Source: an uncultured Verrucomicrobiota bacterium
GTDB lineage: Bacteria; Verrucomicrobiota; Kiritimatiellia; CAIVKH01
Direction of reading: 5' to 3'
Assembly: GCA_937894535.1 (NCBI GenBank)
Contig: CALBHI010000204.1
Span: 1 to 10,055, forward strand
Length of the DNA stretch: 10,055 nucleotides
The position numbers and the translations under genes were made by a program. The notes beneath the pieces are model-generated. The model was not told the DNA's origin and did no database searches. It saw nothing but the letters and a program-made list of their open reading frames with translations. Below are positions 6,039 through 10,055 of the stretch, piece after piece. Each line of letters begins with the position of its first letter. Position 1 is the first letter of the stretch.

Positions 6039-7007
6039 ATGAAGAAAGCACTCATTACCGGAATCACCGGCCAGGACGGTTCATACCTGGCGGAACTGCT
6101 GCTCGAAAAAGGCTACGAGGTGTACGGCATGATGCGCCGTTCCAGCACCGAAGCCATCGAACGCATCGAACACCTGAAGGGCAAGATCACCCTGGTCAAT
6201 GGCGACCTGCTCGACGAGATGTCGCTGATTCTCCTGCTGAAGGAGATCATGCCCGACGAGATCTACAACCTGGCCGCCCAGTCGTTCGTACACACCTCGT
6301 GGACCCAGCCGGTGCTGACCGGTGAATTCACCGCACTCGGCGTAACCCGCCTGCTCGACGCGATGCGCCATGTCTGTCCGAAGGCCCGTTTTTACCAGGC
6401 CTCGAGCAGCGAGATGTACGGCAAGGTCCACGCTATTCCCCAGAGCGAGGAAACCCCGTTCCATCCGCGCAGCCCTTATGCGGTGGCGAAGGTGTACGGT
6501 CACTACATCACGCTGAACTACCGCGAGAGCTACAACCTGTTCACCGTGTCGGGCATCCTGTTCAACCACGAAAGCCCGCGCCGCGGCAAGGAGTTCGTGA
6601 CCCGCAAGATCACCGACGGCGTGGCCCGGATCAAACACGGGCTGCAGAAGGAACTGCGCATGGGCAACCTCGACGCGAAGCGCGATTGGGGTTTCGCCGG
6701 CGACTACGTGAAGGCGATGTGGCTGATGCTGCAGCAGGACACGCCCGATGATTATGTGATCGCCACCGGCGAGACCCATTCGGTGAAGGAGTTTCTCGAA
6801 CTGGCCTTCGCCCGTGTCGGCCTGAACTACAAGGACTATGTGGTCGTCGATCCGAAGTTCCTCCGCCCGGCGGAAGTGGATCTGCTGCTCGGCGATCCGA
6901 CCAAGGCGAAGAAGCAGCTCGGCTGGAAAACCGAGGTGAGCTTCCAGTGCCTGATCGACATGATGGTGGATGCGGACATGGAACGCATCGCGCGCCAGCT
7001 GCGGTAA
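6039..7007 (+). CDS. gmd: GDP-mannose 4,6-dehydratase
   Basis: A 322-residue extended SDR that converts GDP-D-mannose to GDP-4-dehydro-6-deoxy-D-mannose in the cytoplasm, the common precursor of GDP-D-rhamnose and GDP-L-fucose. Motifs seen: GITGQDGSY (8-16) with the GxxGxxG cofactor loop, YNLAAQSFVHTSW (76-88), ASSSEMYG (121-128) with Ser123-Ser124-Glu125 near the active site, SPYAVAK with Tyr147 and Lys151, FNHESPRRGKEFVTRKI (175-191), RDWGFAGDYVKAMW (215-228), and LRPAEVDLLLGDPTKAKKQLGW (275-296). These are specific for Gmd rather than for other SDRs. Length is at the short end for the family, with no missing motif. The start is the ATG at 6039 with AGGA about seven bases upstream; a longer in-frame extension overlaps the previous gene and has no support. 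It is followed after only four bases by the rmd-like gene. Confidence 0.94.
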   Translation: MKKALITGITGQDGSYLAELLLEKGYEVYGMMRRSSTEAIERIEHLKGKITLVNGDLLDEMSLILLLKEIMPDEIYNLAAQSFVHTSWTQPVLTGEFTALGVTRLLDAMRHVCPKARFYQASSSEMYGKVHAIPQSEETPFHPRSPYAVAKVYGHYITLNYRESYNLFTVSGILFNHESPRRGKEFVTRKITDGVARIKHGLQKELRMGNLDAKRDWGFAGDYVKAMWLMLQQDTPDDYVIATGETHSVKEFLELAFARVGLNYKDYVVVDPKFLRPAEVDLLLGDPTKAKKQLGWKTEVSFQCLIDMMVDADMERIARQLR

Positions 7008-7011
7008 TCCG

Positions 7012-7953
7012 ATGCGCGTGCTGGTCACAGGGGCCGCCGGCTTTGTCGGCGGGCACGCGTTGACCGAACTCCGGCACGCCGGCCACGAGGTCGTCGCCAC
7101 CGTCCTGCCCGGCCAGACCGACCAGGTCCCCGGCGCGATCGCCACCGTTGGCGTGGACTTGGTCGATGCCGCCGGCATGGCCGACCTCTTCGCCCGCCAT
7201 ACCCCCGATGCGGTGCTGCACCTCGCCGGCATGGCCTTTGTGCCGATGGCGTGGGAACAGCCGCAAGCCGCGTTCCACATCAACACCATCGGCACCATCA
7301 ATGTGCTCGAGGCAGCGCGCCGCCACACCCCGAACGCGCGCGTGCTGGCCGTAACCTCAGCCCAGCTCTACGGCCACCAACCGCGGCCGACCGCGATCCG
7401 CGAGGACGATCCACCCGCCGCCGACAACCTATACGCCCTGACCAAGTGGTCGGCCGACGCCGCCACGCGCATGTTCGCCGCCCGCTACGGCCTGCACGCG
7501 ATGACCGCCCGGCCCTGCAACCACATCGGCCCCGGCCAGTCGGAAAGTTTCGTGGTGTCCGCCTTCGCCCGCCAACTGATCGCCATCGCCAACGGCCGGC
7601 AACCGGCGGTGATGAAGGTCGGCAACCTGGCCAGCCAGCGCGAATTCACCGATGTACGCGACACGGTGCGCGCCTACCGGCTGCTGTTGGAGAAGGGCCG
7701 CGCAGGGTTCGCCTACAACGTGGCCACCGGGGCGCTGACCACGATCCAGGCGTTGTTCGACCGGCTGTGCACGATCGTCGGGGTGTCACCCGAAGTCACC
7801 ATCGACCCCGCACTGTACCGACCGACCGACAGCCAGCCCATCCTCGACACCTCCCGCATCCTGGAGCACGTCGGTTGGCGGCCGGAGATCCCGATCGAAA
7901 CGACGCTGCGCGATGTGGTCGAGGATTTCCGCCAGCGCATCGCCCGCAGTTGA
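7012..7953 (+). CDS. rmd: GDP-4-dehydro-6-deoxy-D-mannose reductase (GDP-D-rhamnose forming)
   Basis: A 313-residue extended SDR. It has GAAGFVGGH (7-15), LHLAGMAFVPMAW (69-81), SAQLYG (116-121), YALTK with catalytic Tyr141 and Lys145, and then a run characteristic of Rmd: RPCNHIGPGQSESFVVSAFARQ in 167-188, VGNLASQREFTDVRDTVRAY in 203-222, and YNVATG. Rmd reduces the keto group of the Gmd product to give GDP-D-rhamnose; the direct pairing with gmd supports this over the other SDR activities. Fucose synthase (Fcl) and Tyv/RfbE-type enzymes are less likely because this pattern is Rmd-like. The ATG at 7012 lies four bases after the gmd stop, with no clear Shine-Dalgarno, so translational coupling to gmd is probable. 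It ends by convergence with the TPR gene. Confidence 0.85.
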   Translation: MRVLVTGAAGFVGGHALTELRHAGHEVVATVLPGQTDQVPGAIATVGVDLVDAAGMADLFARHTPDAVLHLAGMAFVPMAWEQPQAAFHINTIGTINVLEAARRHTPNARVLAVTSAQLYGHQPRPTAIREDDPPAADNLYALTKWSADAATRMFAARYGLHAMTARPCNHIGPGQSESFVVSAFARQLIAIANGRQPAVMKVGNLASQREFTDVRDTVRAYRLLLEKGRAGFAYNVATGALTTIQALFDRLCTIVGVSPEVTIDPALYRPTDSQPILDTSRILEHVGWRPEIPIETTLRDVVEDFRQRIARS

Positions 7954-7971
7954 CGCGGCGAACCGGCCGCG
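7954..7971. terminator. GC hairpin between convergent genes (possible terminator)
   Basis: CGCGGC (7954-7959) pairs with GCCGCG (7966-7971) around a 6-base loop, directly after the rmd stop and just before the TPR gene stop. There is no T-tract, so this is weak evidence for termination, similar to the hairpin at 1435-1458. Confidence 0.3.
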
Positions 7972-7975
7972 CGGC

Positions 7976-8896
7976 TTACGTTGCCGCGGGCGGCGTCGAT
8001 GGCGCAGGCAGCGTGGCCAGCAGGTTCGACGCCTCCACCAGATTCGGATCGGCCTTGAGTGCGGCGTCCAGTTCCGCGCGGGCTTCCTCGAACTGGCGGT
8101 GCGCCAGGTAGATCTTCCCCAGACCGAGCGAAGCGCGCGCGCTTTTTTTGCGGATCAGGATCGCGCGGCGGTATTCGAATTGCGCCTCTTCGTAGCGCTT
8201 GAGTTCGAGGTACACATCGCCGGCGGCAATGTACGACGTTTCCAGGCTGGGATTGAGCCGCGTGGCTTCGCGGTACTGCAGCACGGCATCCTCCAGGCGG
8301 CCGAGGGAGCGGTAGAGGTCGCCAAGGCTGGATCGGATCAGGCCGTTGTTGGGATCGAGCAGCATGGCTTTTTCAAGGGACTCCAGCGCCTTGGCGGTGT
8401 CGCCGTGCTCCAGGTGGATGCGGCCGATCTGGCGGTGGGCCATGGTGAGTTGCGGATTCAACACGATGGCGCGCTCGAAGTCGCGGCGGGCTTCGTCGTA
8501 GCGCTGCTGCGTGCCGAGCAGGTTGCCGCGCAGGACGTGGGCCTGGGCATGGGTGGGATCGAGGGCGATGGCATGATCGGTGGCGGCGATCGCGGCTTCG
8601 GTCTCGCCACGTTCGTAGTGGATCGCGGCGAGCAGCAGGTGCGGCTTGGGCTGGTCCGGGGCGGCCGCTGCGGCGTCGCGGGCGAGGGCCTCGGCCTCGG
8701 TCAGTTGTCCGCGGTCATAGTGGATCTTCGCCTTGAGCAACAGCGCATCCGGATCGCGCGGATCCATGCGCAATGCGGCGGCGATTTCCTCGAGCGCCTT
8801 GTCGTAGTCGCCGGCCTTGAACTGGCTATGGGCGAAACTCAGGCGCGACTGGACATTGCTGCCCAGTTTCTTGACCGATGGAATCCACTCCTCCAT
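7976..8896 (-). CDS. Tetratricopeptide repeat protein, eight TPRs
   Basis: A 306-residue protein. After a 14-residue leader, residues 15-284 divide into eight units that close with an (L/I)xxDP-like turn at 46, 80, 114, 148, 182, 216, 250 and 284: seven exact 34-residue repeats plus a first unit of ~32. Each has the TPR pattern (A/G at helix-packing positions, xYxxG/xxYxEA, P at the repeat end), with no insertions. A 22-residue Ala/Pro/Thr tail ends the protein. There is no signal peptide or membrane segment, so a cytoplasmic scaffold that binds partner proteins or peptides is likely; no enzyme domain is fused. The ATG at 8894-8896 lies 17 bases after the stop of the esterase gene, with GGGGA upstream, so the two are probably co-transcribed. 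Its partner cannot be named from the sequence. Confidence 0.85.
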   Translation of the reverse strand: MEEWIPSVKKLGSNVQSRLSFAHSQFKAGDYDKALEEIAAALRMDPRDPDALLLKAKIHYDRGQLTEAEALARDAAAAAPDQPKPHLLLAAIHYERGETEAAIAATDHAIALDPTHAQAHVLRGNLLGTQQRYDEARRDFERAIVLNPQLTMAHRQIGRIHLEHGDTAKALESLEKAMLLDPNNGLIRSSLGDLYRSLGRLEDAVLQYREATRLNPSLETSYIAAGDVYLELKRYEEAQFEYRRAILIRKKSARASLGLGKIYLAHRQFEEARAELDAALKADPNLVEASNLLATLPAPSTPPAAT

Positions 8897-8914
8897 GCCG
8901 AGTCCCCGCCGCGC

Positions 8915-9937
8915 TTACAGCGTATGGCGGGTGAAGAAGTTCCAGATGACCTCGGAGGCCGATATGTCGCGGTTGACCTTGCCGATGAACATTTCGGGCA
9001 GGCCGGAGTCACCACCGGGCCAGGTGTGGCCGGCACCCTCGAGCTTCCACAGGATGACTTCGCCGGGTTCGCCTTCGCGGCCGAAATCCTGGAAGTCCGC
9101 CAGACCGCGGCGCCCCTGGTCGCGCGGACGGTCGCCGACCTTGTTTCTGGCCAGCCAGAACTTCATCGTTTCCGGCACACCGGGGCGCGTTACCGGATCG
9201 ATCCGTTCCAGGCGCGAGCCGATACCGCCCTCGTACGGGATGAATTTGTCGTCGAGGCCGTGGAAGTGGATGATCGGCATCGCGCGCGACGGCTTGCAGT
9301 CGGACGGATCCACGGTCATCACCGCGGCCACCGGGGCGATGGCGGCGATGCGGCCGGACAGATCGGGGTCGCAGGCAAACCGGTAGCACATCATGCCACC
9401 TTGCGAAATGCCGGTGGCATAGATGCGATTCGGATCGATGCTGTACTTCGCCTGAACATCTTTCAGCACGGCGCGGATGAAGCCGAGGTCGTCCTTCTTG
9501 TTGGCGGTGGCGTAGGTATCGCTCTTGAGGATGTTCCAGGAAAGGCGGCTGTCGCGGGCCTTTTCGCCGGTGCCGGCGGGATAGATCACGATGAAACCGT
9601 TTTGGTCGGAGACGCGGTCCATGCTGGTGATGCCGCGCACCGCGGAGGGGCTGCCGCCGCCGCCGTGGAGCACCATGACCAGCGGGACCGGGGTGCCGGG
9701 GCGGTAGGATGCGGGGACATGGACATCGTAGAACCGGTCATCGCCGCCGAAGGACAGGTCGCGGCGGAAATCTCCGGCCACCGCCTGGGCGCCGGAATTC
9801 TTTTCGGACAACGGTTGCATGGCGGCGGCTTCCTGCCGCTTGCGGCGGCCGCCGGCGAAGGCGTCCATCACGGTGCCAAGGATACCAAGAATCATAACAA
9901 CTCCAACGGTGGTGCGGACGAGAGCAGATCGTTTCAT
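8915..9937 (-). CDS. Secreted PHB-depolymerase/feruloyl-esterase-type alpha/beta hydrolase (LpqC-like)
   Basis: A 340-residue exported esterase of the PHB depolymerase/CE1 (COG3509-like) family. The N terminus MKRSALVRT is followed by a hydrophobic core (11-26) and a plausible signal peptidase site after AFA (~28). The mature part has FYDVHVPASY (69-78), the oxyanion-hole HGGGGSPS (91-98), GISQGGMM with nucleophile Ser178, HGLDDKFIPYEGG with the acid Asp229 or Asp230, and GAGHTWPGG with catalytic His304; the triad is complete. Family members cleave ester bonds in polyhydroxyalkanoates, feruloylated or acetylated polysaccharides, or other esters; the substrate is not decided here. I chose the ATG at 9935-9937 because AGGAG lies five bases upstream (9943-9947) and the signal peptide starts there; in-frame starts further upstream would add 16 residues with no such support. 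It is the first gene of a likely two-gene unit with the TPR protein. Confidence 0.85.
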   Translation of the reverse strand: MKRSALVRTTVGVVMILGILGTVMDAFAGGRRKRQEAAAMQPLSEKNSGAQAVAGDFRRDLSFGGDDRFYDVHVPASYRPGTPVPLVMVLHGGGGSPSAVRGITSMDRVSDQNGFIVIYPAGTGEKARDSRLSWNILKSDTYATANKKDDLGFIRAVLKDVQAKYSIDPNRIYATGISQGGMMCYRFACDPDLSGRIAAIAPVAAVMTVDPSDCKPSRAMPIIHFHGLDDKFIPYEGGIGSRLERIDPVTRPGVPETMKFWLARNKVGDRPRDQGRRGLADFQDFGREGEPGEVILWKLEGAGHTWPGGDSGLPEMFIGKVNRDISASEVIWNFFTRHTL

Positions 9938-10006
9938 GGCGACTCCTGAAAGATTGAGGTGATCGTGCATTGATAGCACAGGCATCCGGGGGCGTCCATC
10001 CCGTCG

Positions 10007-10055
10007 TCAGGCCGGACGCTTCGCCTGGAAGAGCACGTAGGCATGCACGGGAACG
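10007..10055 (-). CDS. C-terminal end of an unidentified gene
   Basis: On the minus strand, a frame entering from the right edge reads VPVHAYVLFQAKRPA and ends at TGA (10007-10009), 69 bases upstream of the esterase start. The composition is protein-like. An ending of this kind is seen in some SAM-dependent methyltransferases, but 15 residues are too few to assign a function. The gene would be co-directional with the esterase and TPR genes. Confidence 0.45.
   Translation of the reverse strand, partial: VPVHAYVLFQAKRPA

Noticed and set aside
7913..9949. A 678-codon open frame on the plus strand
   Set aside because: It is antisense to the TPR and esterase genes, both of which have clear family motifs; its peptide is low-complexity Gly/Ala/Val/Arg-rich and matches nothing I recognise. 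Long antisense frames are expected at this GC content.

Overview
The window is a GC-rich stretch of bacterial chromosome with densely packed genes and nothing that looks phage- or transposon-derived. The organism is probably Gram-negative: it carries part of an auxiliary lipoprotein of an ABC (Mce/Mla-like) lipid transport system, a periplasmic-type lytic transglycosylase and a secreted esterase. A fungal Str2-like cystathionine gamma-synthase homologue together with a high-GC S21 gene would suit a Verrucomicrobiota/Kiritimatiellota-type (PVC) bacterium, but this placement is inference and not firm.

Left part (1-2146): the first ~215 bases read, in frame 2, as the middle of an ABC-transport auxiliary lipoprotein. 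The reading then switches abruptly to frame 3, inside the N-terminal domain of a Str2-type cystathionine gamma-synthase homologue. Neither gene is complete at this join, so it is either a deletion/fusion scar or an assembly error. The synthase gene converges on a lytic transglycosylase gene on the minus strand, with a strong GC hairpin between the two.

Central part (2147-7953): this is a nucleotide-sugar locus. A RmlD-like reductase (minus) and a UDP-glucose 6-dehydrogenase (plus) diverge from a 96-bp region with a good sigma70-type promoter and a small inverted repeat over its -35. A short rpsU (ribosomal protein S21, GTG start) follows with its own apparent promoter and a textbook intrinsic terminator. 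Next come three tightly spaced plus-strand genes: a xylose-isomerase-like TIM-barrel protein, GDP-mannose 4,6-dehydratase (gmd) and a GDP-4-keto-6-deoxymannose reductase (rmd-like). Gmd plus Rmd would turn GDP-mannose into GDP-D-rhamnose, and Ugd would make UDP-glucuronate. Both are precursors for surface polysaccharide, although no glycosyltransferase, flippase or polymerase gene is visible here.

Right part (7954-10055): a minus-strand pair encodes a secreted PHB-depolymerase/feruloyl-esterase-type hydrolase and, 17 nt downstream, a protein made almost wholly of eight uninterrupted 34-residue TPRs. The last 49 bases hold the C-terminal end of another minus-strand gene. I see no CRISPR array, tRNA, rRNA, insertion sequence or attachment site. 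I do not see a convincing undescribed system; the most notable items are the broken junction at the left edge and the uncharacterised TIM-barrel gene heading the D-rhamnose operon.
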